DNA of 64,000 bases, from assembly GCA_900103495.1 (NCBI GenBank), contig FMWZ01000016.1, positions 42,674 to 106,673 of the forward strand. Direction: 5' to 3'. Numbering within the stretch: position 1 is the stretch's first letter; each line of letters begins with the position of its first letter. A program made the position numbers and the translations under genes. Positions 33,927 to 42,020 of the stretch are shown one piece after another. Under the pieces are notes generated by a model. It was given only the letters and a program-made list of their open reading frames with translations, had not been told where the DNA came from and did not search any database. The DNA is from Lachnospiraceae bacterium G11 (GTDB lineage: Bacteria > Bacillota > Clostridia > Lachnospirales > Lachnospiraceae).

Positions 33927-34676
33927 TTATGCCATCTCTTTTTTTCCGAATCTCCACACCGCCACCAATAAGGCCAGAGCAAACACCGTTACTGCACAGG
34001 GCAGAAATGGAAACAGCTCAAAGGAGGCTGTGTTTCCTCCGGATGAAAAGGCATGGAGGGAGCAGGAAACCAGATAGCCGCTGTAACAATAAGGATATAT
34101 AACCCAGGCGGCTGTGTTTGCTGCCAAAAGTCCCGGAATAACCAGGAACAGATTCAATCCGATAGAAAAAATCTTCTTCTCGAAAAGAACGGTTATGGCC
34201 CACATACATGCCGTTGCCGGAAGCATTGTAAAAAACAGCTTCACGCAATTGCCAAGCAAATACCCGATCGGAAGAGCTTCCTCAACGCTCTTACTCTGCA
34301 TCGCCACCATACCGGCTATAAGAAATACCAGGAAAAACACAGCTATCTCCATAGCAAGGAAGGTCAATACAACCCCAAACTTCGCCAGAGACATCCCCGC
34401 TCTGCTTACAGGGAGAGCCAGCATTTTTAACATACCGTTATTCTGGGTTTCCCTTCCCGCAATCATCACGCACACCACTATCATACTTAAGGGTAACAGG
34501 TAGTAGGCATAAACCAATGCACTCTGGATAAACATTGCCGCCCAGGCGTTGGTATACTCAGGCGTCAGATAGCTGCTTAAGCTTGCAACGCCTGATGCAA
34601 TAACCAGAACCGGGGCTATAAATATTAATGGAAAAATCCACGACCTCTTGATTTTTGCAAATTCTATAGATAACAT
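33927..34676 (-). CDS. ABC-2 type permease, lantibiotic-immunity (LanG/E) like
   Basis: A 249-residue membrane protein with six predicted helices, in the family of the MutG/SpaG/BcrB subunits that expel peptide antibiotics. The AGRETQNNGMLKMLALPVSRAGMSLAKF block is typical of this group. It is encoded downstream of a second permease and an ATPase in the same operon. No lantibiotic synthesis genes are nearby, so defence against foreign peptides or envelope stress is the likeliest role. Confidence 0.82.
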   Translation of the reverse strand: MLSIEFAKIKRSWIFPLIFIAPVLVIASGVASLSSYLTPEYTNAWAAMFIQSALVYAYYLLPLSMIVVCVMIAGRETQNNGMLKMLALPVSRAGMSLAKFGVVLTFLAMEIAVFFLVFLIAGMVAMQSKSVEEALPIGYLLGNCVKLFFTMLPATACMWAITVLFEKKIFSIGLNLFLVIPGLLAANTAAWVIYPYCYSGYLVSCSLHAFSSGGNTASFELFPFLPCAVTVFALALLVAVWRFGKKEMA

Positions 34677-34688
34677 CCTCTTCTCTCC

Positions 34689-35411
34689 TTATTCTGCTTT
34701 CTTCTTTGATGAGCCAAGTATTCCGGCTATGAAAAACATAACAGTCTCAATTATTGCTGCGCTCATAACAGTCCCATTTATTCTGGCGCTCATAGCCACC
34801 GCAGGTTTGAACATAATAATGAATGGGTGGAGCATCATCAAAATGCTGTCACTCATATTAACCAATGCCATGCCGCTTAAGAATCCACCGACGCCTATTC
34901 CTATCGTCACCCAGATGTTTTCAGACAGTGAGGATATAAAAAGCATAAAGCTTGCCACCGGTAAGGACGTGATATATGTATAAAGCATGAAAAGCAAAAA
35001 TACATCTGCCCTAAAGGCACCCGGGCCAAGCCTGTTTACACCAATCCACGCCAGTGCCAGGCCCTCAAAGGCCACGGAAACCAGAAAGGCTGTCAGTATA
35101 ATCAAAAACTTGGAAGAATAAATCTTTTTCATACTTATGGGAAGCACATACATTTTTTTCACAGCGGCTCCGGCATATTCCATGTTGTAAGCTATGCTTG
35201 TGGCCACCACTATGGCAAACATATTAATGACCATCACAATTCCGTATAGCTGAGTCAAAAGTATATCCATGGGGTTTGCAGGCATACTTAAAAGTGAATC
35301 ACCCCTGATGGCGAAATTTACAAGCACATATGCCGCACCCAGTATTCCTGATATCAGCAAAATCGCCGTCAAACCCGTTCTTTTTTCCTTCTTTAATTCC
35401 AAAGAAATCAT
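34689..35411 (-). CDS. ABC-2 type permease, lantibiotic-immunity (LanE) like
   Basis: A 240-residue six-helix membrane protein. The MEYAGAAVKKMYVLPISMKKIYSSKF stretch parallels the block in the following gene, so the two permeases are distant paralogues that should form a heterodimer. It overlaps the ATPase gene by 4 bases. Confidence 0.82.
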   Translation of the reverse strand: MISLELKKEKRTGLTAILLISGILGAAYVLVNFAIRGDSLLSMPANPMDILLTQLYGIVMVINMFAIVVATSIAYNMEYAGAAVKKMYVLPISMKKIYSSKFLIILTAFLVSVAFEGLALAWIGVNRLGPGAFRADVFLLFMLYTYITSLPVASFMLFISSLSENIWVTIGIGVGGFLSGMALVNMSDSILMMLHPFIIMFKPAVAMSARINGTVMSAAIIETVMFFIAGILGSSKKKAE

Positions 35412-36175
35412 ATTATCGCCCTCTGTTTTCTAAACGCATTGTCCTCATCTATCATGGAAAGGAACATTTCTTCCAGGTTCTGATCACCATAGCCACGTTT
35501 TCCTGCTTCAAGTCTCAGGTAATCCAGGCTTCCTTCAAAAAGAAGGTTCCCGTGATTCAGTATTCCGATATCATCTGCTAAAAGTTCGACTTCCGATAAC
35601 ATATGGGAAGAAATCATAATTGTGCAGTTAAACATCTGTGGCAGTCTCTTAATGAGGTTTCTGATTTCATGAATTCCCGCAGGATCAAGGCCGTTTGTGG
35701 GTTCATCCAGTATCAAAATCGGCGGTTTCCCAATCAGAGCACCGGCCAGGCCCAAACGCTGTTTCATTCCAAGGGAGTATTTCTTCACCAGTCTGTCCCC
35801 AAACTCCGTTAAGCCCACAATTTCCAGCGCCTCATCCACATCACTCTTCTTAAGTCCAAGGATTTTTCTTATGATTTCAAGATTCTCTCTGCCCGTAAGA
35901 TTCGGATAGTATGAGGGGGACTCTATAAAAGAGCCAATCTCCTTAAGAATCGCTATTCTCTCCTCCGGTATTCGCTTTCCGTCAATCAGAAATTCTCCTG
36001 CTGTAGGTTTGGACATTCCAAGGAGCATTTTCATTGTTGTGGATTTACCGGCGCCGTTTGGTCCCAGGAATCCGTAAATGCTTCCTCTTTTAATATGAAT
36101 GCTTAAGTTGTTAACCGACACAAAGTTCTTATATCTTTTGGTCAGGTTATCTGTCTCTATAACATATTCTTTCAT
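35408..36175 (-). CDS. ABC transporter ATP-binding protein, LanF/BcrA-like
   Basis: A 255-residue ATPase. Walker A is GPNGAGKST, the signature is YSLGMKQRLGLAGALIG and Walker B is ILILDEPTNGLDP, with the switch His in MISSHMLSEV. The E-loop variant IGSFIESPSYYPNLT, with Glu where most have Gln, is characteristic of lantibiotic-immunity (LanF) ATPases. It is the first gene of the exporter operon, transcribed divergently from the two-component system starting at 36327. Confidence 0.9.
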   Translation of the reverse strand: MKEYVIETDNLTKRYKNFVSVNNLSIHIKRGSIYGFLGPNGAGKSTTMKMLLGMSKPTAGEFLIDGKRIPEERIAILKEIGSFIESPSYYPNLTGRENLEIIRKILGLKKSDVDEALEIVGLTEFGDRLVKKYSLGMKQRLGLAGALIGKPPILILDEPTNGLDPAGIHEIRNLIKRLPQMFNCTIMISSHMLSEVELLADDIGILNHGNLLFEGSLDYLRLEAGKRGYGDQNLEEMFLSMIDEDNAFRKQRAII

Positions 36176-36326
36176 TTTGTGTCCTCCAATCTGTTGATAA
36201 GCTTAGATTAAAGGTCAATTCTTACGCGAACATGACGTCTACCTTACGATTACATTACAAAACGCCTTTTTGCTTTTTGCCTGTAAGAAAAGAATGTATA
36301 ATAAATTAGGAAACGAGGTAAAAGAA

Positions 36327-37019
36327 ATGGTACTTTCCGAATGCAGAATTCTTCTTGTGGATGATGAAAAGAAAATACTGGACCTTAATGAGAAGCTGCT
36401 GAGAGATAACGGTTTTACCAAAGTAAGAACCGCCTCCGGGGGCTACGAGGCTGAACAGATTATAGATAAGGAACAAATCGATCTGGTGGTTTTGGACATT
36501 ATGATGCCTGAAATCGACGGTCTCTCCCTTTATGAATCCTGGCAGAAAAGGGGATTAAACATCCCTGTAATCTTTCTTTCCGCAAGGGATGAAGAGTCCA
36601 GCAGATTAAAAGGCCTGGGGCTTGGAGCTGATGATTACGTTACGAAGCCCTACACGCCGGAGGAACTTTTATTAAGAATCAAGGCGGTTCTTCGCCGTAC
36701 CTACCATCTTACAGAGAATAAGGTGGTGGAGCTGGGAAGCGTCAGGGTGGACCTTTCTTCAGGAATCGTAAACAGGCCAGATGGTGACGTGGAGCTGACT
36801 GCAAAGGAGTTTCTGCTTTTTTCAAAGCTATATGACAACCGGGGCAAAATCGTTTCCCTGAACATACTGATGGACACTTTATGGCCCGACGGAAGCTACG
36901 GCCTTGAGAATTCTCTGATTGTTCACGTAAGAAGGCTCAGAGAGAAAATTGAGGAAGACCCCTCAAAGCCCGCTCACTTACAGACCGTCAGAGGGCTTGG
37001 TTACAGATTAAACATGTGA
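36327..37019 (+). CDS. OmpR-family response regulator
   Basis: A 230-residue regulator. The receiver domain has LLVDDEKKI, phospho-acceptor Asp57 in VVLDIMMPEIDG, and the Lys in YVTKPYTPEEL. The C-terminal OmpR winged helix has LTAKEFLLFSKLYDN and VHVRRLREKIEED. The start at 36327 (MVLSECRILLVDD) has a GAGG site; a frame extending to 36270 adds a non-domain leader. It overlaps or abuts the kinase gene. It probably controls the divergent LanFEG-like exporter. Confidence 0.93.
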   Translation: MVLSECRILLVDDEKKILDLNEKLLRDNGFTKVRTASGGYEAEQIIDKEQIDLVVLDIMMPEIDGLSLYESWQKRGLNIPVIFLSARDEESSRLKGLGLGADDYVTKPYTPEELLLRIKAVLRRTYHLTENKVVELGSVRVDLSSGIVNRPDGDVELTAKEFLLFSKLYDNRGKIVSLNILMDTLWPDGSYGLENSLIVHVRRLREKIEEDPSKPAHLQTVRGLGYRLNM

Positions 37020-37030
37020 GGATATCTTTA

Positions 37031-38185
37031 ATGAAAAAAATATCGGGCTATATTTTATCAATGCTTCTTGTTCTCGTGGCATTGGTCATGGCAAATATAT
37101 TGGTCCTTGGGTTTATAGTTCTGAAACCATGGGGAACCAAAGATGCCCTTAGCGCGGAGAATATATCAGGCGGAGTCATCTATGAGAATGGCACCTATTC
37201 CATAAACCCCGAGGTGGCATCCAAGCTCGACGAACACTCCTCCTTCGCAATGATTCTTAATAATGAAGGAAAAGTGGTCTGGTCCTATAATTGTCCTTCC
37301 GAGCTGCCCTCCTCCTATGAACTAAAGGATGTGGCCTCCTTTAGCCGATGGTATCTGATGGACTACCCGGTTTACACCCAGATAAGAGATGAAGGATTAC
37401 TGATTCTTGGGCTTCCCAAGAACTCCACCTGGAAATACCGTTTTGACTTCAGCATGACCACCATAACGGGGCTTGTCAGTGCCCTGCCCTTTATAATCCT
37501 TATTGACATTGTCCTGCTGATTCTTCTTCCAATCCTCATTACAAGGCATTGGCTTAAAGCCAGAGAGAAATCAAGGACCGAATGGATTGCGGGAGTCTCC
37601 CACGATATAAGGACACCTTTGAGCATTGTTATGGGATCTGTGGAAAAAGGAAGCGCCGCCGAGAAGCAGTGTTTCAGAATAAGGGATCTGATTGGGAACC
37701 TTAACACCGAAAATAAACTTGATTCCGGAACCGGCAAATGGAATAAGGAATCCATTGCCCTGGCACCTCTTTTAAGAGAAATTCTTTGTGATTACATAAA
37801 CACCTACGAGGAAGATTACACCTTTAATCCCGAGATTGATGAAAGCCTTGAGGACTTTAAGATTAGCGCAGACAGTGCCCTGATTCGAAGGATGATTGAC
37901 AATCTGATTAACAACTCCATTCTTCATAACGAAAAGGGCTGCGAGATCGATGTGACTCTGGAGAAAGCCCCCGGCGGAAAGGCGAAGCTTACCATTCTGG
38001 ACAACGGAGAAGGAGCAGATGAGGTAAAAATCAAATCTCTCAACGCCGAAATAAAAAGTGACTACCTTCCGGAGCACGGCATGGGAATCAGGGTCGTAAA
38101 GCAGGTAGCCAAGAAATACAAGTATTCCGTTAAATTCTCCTCAGTACCGGGAGAATACTTCAAAAGCGAATTGATACTGAAATAA
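37031..38185 (+). CDS. Sensor histidine kinase
   Basis: A 384-residue membrane kinase. It has a first helix at about 8-35, an extracytoplasmic sensor region of about 110 residues, and a second helix at about 140-170. The H-box is GVSHDIRTPLSIVMG, the N-box is around MIDNLINNSILHN, and G-boxes are LDNGEG and EHGMGIRVVK. There is no HAMP domain. I favour ATG 37031 with GTGAGG upstream; a GTG at 37016 overlapping the regulator stop would add five residues. The pair resembles NisRK/BceRS-type peptide-sensing systems. Confidence 0.9.
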   Translation: MKKISGYILSMLLVLVALVMANILVLGFIVLKPWGTKDALSAENISGGVIYENGTYSINPEVASKLDEHSSFAMILNNEGKVVWSYNCPSELPSSYELKDVASFSRWYLMDYPVYTQIRDEGLLILGLPKNSTWKYRFDFSMTTITGLVSALPFIILIDIVLLILLPILITRHWLKAREKSRTEWIAGVSHDIRTPLSIVMGSVEKGSAAEKQCFRIRDLIGNLNTENKLDSGTGKWNKESIALAPLLREILCDYINTYEEDYTFNPEIDESLEDFKISADSALIRRMIDNLINNSILHNEKGCEIDVTLEKAPGGKAKLTILDNGEGADEVKIKSLNAEIKSDYLPEHGMGIRVVKQVAKKYKYSVKFSSVPGEYFKSELILK

Positions 38186-38187
38186 TA

Positions 38188-38217
38188 AAAGCCTCGAGAA
38201 ATGTTCCTCGGGGCTTT
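38188..38217. terminator. Bidirectional terminator between kinase gene and tRNA-Pro
   Basis: An 11-bp stem with one G-T pair (AAAGCCTCGAG/CTCGGGGCTTT) and a 7-base loop. The genes on both sides converge on it. Confidence 0.8.
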
Positions 38218-38226
38218 AAATCTGAA

Positions 38227-38301
38227 TCGGGGTGACAGGATTCGAACCTGCGACCTCCTGGTCCCAAACCAGGCGCTCTAGCCAAGCTGAGCCACACCCC
38301 G
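38227..38301 (-). tRNA. tRNA-Pro (anticodon TGG)
   Basis: A cloverleaf on the minus strand: acceptor CGGGGTG/CACCCCG, anticodon arm CCTGG-TTTGGGA-CCAGG, discriminator A. Confidence 0.95.
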
Positions 38302-38354
38302 TGACGAAAATCGCAATGAAAATTATATATCAGCGAAATATCACTGTCAACATT

Positions 38355-38846
38355 CTAAAGGTATTTTATCTCGGCAATTGCTTCCCCGTCAGAGTACACA
38401 TAAAGAGCAGCATAACTGGGCCTTCTGCCCTCCTGTCTGGGGTAGGTAAGGCTTCCGGGATTAATGGTTATGAGGCCGCCCTCATTCTCCACCAAAGGCT
38501 TGTGGGTATGGCCATACATAAGTATATCAATGCCCCTTGCCCTTGCTTCCGCCTTTATGATTCCGTTGCCCATTGAAACATAATAATCATGGCCATGGGT
38601 AACCAGAACCTTCTTGCTTCCTATGTAGAACTCTCTTTCTCTGGGAAGTGCAGAAAAGAAATCGTTGTTGCCCATTACCATCTCCACTCTGCAGTTCACG
38701 GCCCTTGTGAAGGTCAGCTCGCTCCCCTCCACGTCGCCGCAGTGGATAATCATATCGAAGTCCTTCTCCGCCTCCAGAACCTTGAAAAAGTTATCATTCT
38801 GTCTATGAGTATCACTTATAATGATTACTTTCGTTCTGCTTTCCAT
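38355..38846 (-). CDS. YfcE/MJ0936-family metallophosphoesterase
   Basis: A 163-residue calcineurin-like phosphodiesterase. The metal-site motifs are all present: ISDTH, IHCGDVEG, GNND, VTHGH and YGHTH. Family members hydrolyse phosphodiesters of unclear natural substrate. Its start overlaps the rdgB end by 22 bases, so it is last in the rlmL-like, amidase-like, rdgB, yfcE-like operon. Confidence 0.92.
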   Translation of the reverse strand: MESRTKVIIISDTHRQNDNFFKVLEAEKDFDMIIHCGDVEGSELTFTRAVNCRVEMVMGNNDFFSALPREREFYIGSKKVLVTHGHDYYVSMGNGIIKAEARARGIDILMYGHTHKPLVENEGGLITINPGSLTYPRQEGRRPSYAALYVYSDGEAIAEIKYL

Positions 38847-39436
38847 GCTTCGACTTCCTGTTTCATTAATCTTAGTGCATTTCCTCTGTGGCTTATGGCA
38901 TTCTTATCCTCGGGAGAAAGCTCTGCCGTGGATACATCCCTGTCAGGAAGATAGAAAATGGGGTCGTATCCGAAGCCGTTGGCTCCCCTTTCCTCATATC
39001 CTATTCTGCCTTCAATCTTACCTTCAACAACCTTTGTTGTTCCATCAGGAAAGCATGCAGCCATGGCGCAGACGAATCTGGCACTTCTCTTTCCCTCAGG
39101 CACTCCCTCAAGTCTGTCTATCAGGTTCTTATTCTTGATTCTGTAGGAGGTATCCTCTCCCATATATCTTGCGGAATAAACTCCGGGCTCTCCGTTTAGC
39201 GCATCGATTACAAGTCCCGAATCATCAGCCATAACTATGGTATCGCCATCGTTCACAAGCCCTGCAATTCCCTTTGCTTTAATAAGAGCATTCTCGGCAA
39301 AAGTCTGTCCATCCTCTACTATATCGGCTTCGATTCCGGCTTCCTTCATAGACAAAACTTCTGTGTCGGTTTCACCCAGTATCTCGCGAATTTCTCTCAT
39401 TTTGTTGGCGTTACCCGTGGCAAAAATAATTCTCAT
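38825..39436 (-). CDS. rdgB: RdgB/HAM1 non-canonical purine NTP pyrophosphatase
   Basis: A 203-residue XTP/dITP diphosphatase that removes deaminated purine nucleotides. Motifs are FATGNANKMREI at the N-terminus, VMADDSGLVIDALNGEPGVYSARY, and the C-terminal NGFGYDPIF and SHRGNALR. The start overlaps the amidase-like stop by one base. Confidence 0.96.
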   Translation of the reverse strand: MRIIFATGNANKMREIREILGETDTEVLSMKEAGIEADIVEDGQTFAENALIKAKGIAGLVNDGDTIVMADDSGLVIDALNGEPGVYSARYMGEDTSYRIKNKNLIDRLEGVPEGKRSARFVCAMAACFPDGTTKVVEGKIEGRIGYEERGANGFGYDPIFYLPDRDVSTAELSPEDKNAISHRGNALRLMKQEVEAWKAERK

Positions 39437-40437
39437 TACTGTTCCTCTCGGTTATAAACTTCTAAGATTCCCTCGTAAAGGCCGTCAGCAATTCTCTCTC
39501 TGTAGCTTTCCTTATTAAGAAGAAGGCTTTCCTGAGGGTTGCTGGTGTAGCCCACCGTCATTACAGTGGCGGGAATCTGAGCGCAATCCAGCTCGGTATA
39601 GTCCTCAATCACACCTATGGGCGCATGTCCGGTGGTGAAAACCTTAAGTACCAGACATCTTTCTATTGTATCAGCCAATACGGCCCCGTCAAGTTCCGGA
39701 GTATAGAATTCCTTATTATAATAGGAATCAACTCCGTAGTAATCGGGGTTAAGATCAGTATCGGTCTGAATCTTTAAGTAAAAATCAGCATCTATGCCGT
39801 TGGCAATATCAATCTTATTGGAAGCGTCAATAGCCTTTGAGGCCTTGGTAAGGTTGTAGACTCTGATATCCGCATCTTCAAGCTTTTTCTCTAGTTTGGC
39901 AGCTATGTCACTGCTTATGACATCACTGTCACAATCAATGGCAACCACTTTGTCATGCATATCCTTGGGCCTTCCGATGGTTATGGAAAGCACACCGTCC
40001 TCAAGAGTGCTTAAGCATTCATAGAGGCCATTCATTCTAAGCTTAAACCATACGCCTCCTCTTACCTCCTGAAGATAAGCTGTTATAATGCCCGAAACAT
40101 TTCCCTCTATTGACTTCTCCGGATAATCAAGGGCTTCGGTCCTGTCCACATAAATCCAGATTTCCCCGTCCGCTATTTTGTTATCAATAATAACGTCCTC
40201 TGCCTTAACAGTCTCAGGAACCTTTAAGGTAAAAGCCGAAGTCTCTCCATCCGTGTTTGACAGTGTCAGAATCGTTACGTTTGAAGGTTCGCCGTCCTGA
40301 TCGGCCTCCGTAAACTGAGAAGCAGAATTGGCAATAACAACCATTTTACGGGTAGCATAAAAGACCATGGCGCCCATAAGGGTCACAGTCAGAATAAGAC
40401 TCCATATTAAGGTCTTTCTTGCCAGGGATTTGGACAT
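39436..40437 (-). CDS. Amidase_3-fold protein lacking catalytic zinc ligands (pseudo-amidase)
   Basis: A 333-residue protein with an N-terminal membrane helix (about 10-30), an AMIN-like beta domain (50-150) and a C-terminal N-acetylmuramoyl-L-alanine amidase (Amidase_3) fold (about 160-333). Fold landmarks are clear: VVAIDCDSD where active enzymes have a DAGHGG motif, IANGIDADFYLKIQTD where they have SIHAN, and PATVMTVGYTSNPQESLLL where they have LVELGFISN. The His, His and Glu that hold zinc are all replaced. It should therefore be enzymatically dead, possibly a regulator or wall-binding protein. The rest of the fold is well kept, arguing against recent decay. Confidence 0.82.
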   Translation of the reverse strand: MSKSLARKTLIWSLILTVTLMGAMVFYATRKMVVIANSASQFTEADQDGEPSNVTILTLSNTDGETSAFTLKVPETVKAEDVIIDNKIADGEIWIYVDRTEALDYPEKSIEGNVSGIITAYLQEVRGGVWFKLRMNGLYECLSTLEDGVLSITIGRPKDMHDKVVAIDCDSDVISSDIAAKLEKKLEDADIRVYNLTKASKAIDASNKIDIANGIDADFYLKIQTDTDLNPDYYGVDSYYNKEFYTPELDGAVLADTIERCLVLKVFTTGHAPIGVIEDYTELDCAQIPATVMTVGYTSNPQESLLLNKESYRERIADGLYEGILEVYNREEQ

Positions 40438-40440
40438 ATT

Positions 40441-41589
40441 TTACTTCTCCCGTCTGGGCGGTTTAGGACCCATATACTGATAATAATACGTCTTCATCAT
40501 GCCGTTGTAAATCTTTCTGTTCTTATCCGCCTTTTTTCCAATGGCTTTTTCCGCTTCCTCATAGGAGGTGATTAAGAACATACTCCAGGAATCAAGGGCT
40601 TTATAGCGCTCTCCCAAAGTTCTGTACAGAGCTCCCACAGTTTCCTTTTCCTCAAGTCTTTCACCGTAGGGAGGGTTGGTTATTATGAAACCGTATTTCT
40701 TTGAGTGGCTAAGGGAGGCCACATCTCTTTGCTGGAAGTGAATAAGATCCTCAACCCCGGCTTTTCTCGCATTCTCCCTGGCAATTGAAACCATGTCAGG
40801 GTCAATATCATACCCCTGAATATCAGGAGCCACGTTGAGATCCACCATATCCTCAGCCTCCTCCACAGTATCTTTCCAAAGGGAGGGCGTTATTATTTCT
40901 TTCTGGCTCATTCCAAGGAAGCTTCTGTGCATACCGGGAGCCATATTTGCCGCCATCATGGCTGCCTCAATGGGAATGGTTCCGCTTCCGCAGAAGGGAT
41001 CCACAAGAATTCTGTCCCTATTCCAGGGTGTAAGCATTATAAGTCCACAGGCCAGATTCTCCGCAATGGGAGCTTTGGCCTTAAGAAGTCTGTATCCTCT
41101 CTTATGAAGGGAGTCACCGGTGGTATCAATACCCACAGTAACCTCGTCTTTCATAATAAATACTCTTAAGGGAAAAGATGCACCTTCCTCCTTAAACCAT
41201 TCAATCTTATATATTCCTTTAAGCCTTTCAACCATGGCTTTCTTCATAATGGACTGAATGTCGGAGGGAGAAAAGAGCTTGCTCTTAACACTTGCAGCCT
41301 TGGCAACCCAGAACTTTCCATCCTTCGGGATATAATCTTCCCATGCAATTGCCTTGGTTCCCTCAAACAGCTCATCAAAAGTCTCTGCATGAAAGCTTCC
41401 GGCCTTAATGAGAATTCTTTCTGCCGTCCTTAAATTGACATTAGCCCTTGCCACAGCCTCCTCGTCTCCAAAGAAGCTGACACGTCCATCGCTTATCTCA
41501 GAAATGTCATAACCCAGGTCTATTATTTCTCTTTTCAGTACCGCTTCCATACCAAAATGGCAGGGTGCAATCAGTTCAAATCTTCGCAT
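40441..41589 (-). CDS. THUMP-domain class I RNA methyltransferase (RlmL/YpsC-like)
   Basis: A 382-residue SAM-dependent RNA methyltransferase. The N-terminal THUMP domain (about 45-160) is followed by the UPF0020 methyltransferase domain with DPFCGSGTIPIEAAM for SAM and IITNPPYGERL as catalytic NPPY. It likely makes an m2G mark on 23S rRNA, by family. It has a GAGAGG site and is the first gene of a four-gene operon. Confidence 0.92.
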   Translation of the reverse strand: MRRFELIAPCHFGMEAVLKREIIDLGYDISEISDGRVSFFGDEEAVARANVNLRTAERILIKAGSFHAETFDELFEGTKAIAWEDYIPKDGKFWVAKAASVKSKLFSPSDIQSIMKKAMVERLKGIYKIEWFKEEGASFPLRVFIMKDEVTVGIDTTGDSLHKRGYRLLKAKAPIAENLACGLIMLTPWNRDRILVDPFCGSGTIPIEAAMMAANMAPGMHRSFLGMSQKEIITPSLWKDTVEEAEDMVDLNVAPDIQGYDIDPDMVSIARENARKAGVEDLIHFQQRDVASLSHSKKYGFIITNPPYGERLEEKETVGALYRTLGERYKALDSWSMFLITSYEEAEKAIGKKADKNRKIYNGMMKTYYYQYMGPKPPRREK

Positions 41590-41645
41590 TTTAGCCTCTC
41601 ACCAAAAAAAATTAAAAAAATCTTAAAAAATTTACTTCAAGGGTA

Positions 41646-41674
41646 TTGCATTTTATTTATTGTTCTTATATAAT
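41646..41674 (+). promoter_or_regulatory. Promoter of a putative small RNA
   Basis: TTGCAT (41646-41651), exactly 17 bp, and TATAAT (41669-41674) on the plus strand, in a region with no plus-strand gene. Confidence 0.65.
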
Positions 41675-41680
41675 CTTTAG

Positions 41681-41790
41681 TGTAAATAGAGGTTAACCCT
41701 TCATCTCCTCTATTTGCAGACCCTTATATATTAATTATTTATACTCCCCTCATGATGGCCATCGTTCCCGCGATGGCCATCAATCTTTTT
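41681..41790 (+). ncRNA. Putative small RNA with two stem-loops
   Basis: About 110 bases between the promoter above and a Rho-independent terminator. The first stem pairs TGTAAATAGAGG with CCTCTATTTGCA (12 bp, one G-T pair, about 14-base loop). A single-stranded AU-rich linker follows. The second stem is GATGGCCATCG/CGATGGCCATC (41754-41764 and 41771-41781), perfect over 11 bp, with CTTTTT a few bases after. There is no open reading frame of note. It does not match an RNA family I recognise (not 6S, tmRNA, SRP or RNase P by shape). Not tested for expression. Confidence 0.55.
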
Positions 41791-41822
41791 ATTGGCCATT
41801 CGCGTGTGCCGGAGAGTGTACG

Positions 41823-41835
41823 CGTGCGTTAGAGG
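41823..41835. repeat. Partial copy of the tRNA-Arg 3' end
   Basis: 13 bases are identical to 41892-41904, the acceptor strand and start of the T arm of tRNA-Arg(ACG), in the same orientation 69 bp away. Such duplications are left by site-specific integration at tRNA genes, but no integrase is nearby and 13 bases is short. Confidence 0.5.
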
Positions 41836-41850
41836 GCGCTTTTAAAATAA

Positions 41851-41880
41851 AAAGGTATGCATCTAAATGCATACCTTTTT
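41851..41880 (-). terminator. Terminator of tRNA-Arg(ACG)
   Basis: A perfect stem AAAGGTATGCAT/ATGCATACCTTT with a 4-base loop and T-runs on both strands. Confidence 0.9.
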
Positions 41881-41891
41881 GGTTTTAATAA

Positions 41892-41965
41892 CGTGCGTTA
41901 GAGGATTCGAACCCCCGACCTTTTGGTCCGTAGCCAAACGCTCTATCCAGCTGAGCTAAACGCAC
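41892..41965 (-). tRNA. tRNA-Arg (anticodon ACG)
   Basis: A cloverleaf on the minus strand: acceptor GTGCGTT/AACGCAC, anticodon arm TTTGG-CTACGGA-CCAAA, discriminator G. Confidence 0.95.
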
Positions 41966-41984
41966 AATCTTTACAACAGAAGTT

Positions 41985-42013
41985 ATTGTATCGAAGTTTG
42001 CCTAGCTTGTCAA
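41985..42013 (-). promoter_or_regulatory. Promoter of tRNA-Arg(ACG)
   Basis: TTGACA (42008-42013), a 17-bp spacer and TACAAT (41985-41990) on the minus strand, between the deoC stop and the tRNA. Confidence 0.82.
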
Positions 42014-42020
42014 GGATAAT

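Noticed and set aside
33927..38185. Lantibiotic biosynthesis cluster
   Set aside because: Only immunity-type exporter and regulatory genes are present; no precursor peptide, LanB/C/M or protease gene is visible.
41823..41965. Integrated element at tRNA-Arg
   Set aside because: The 13-bp duplication encloses only a terminator; no integrase, excisionase or foreign genes flank it.
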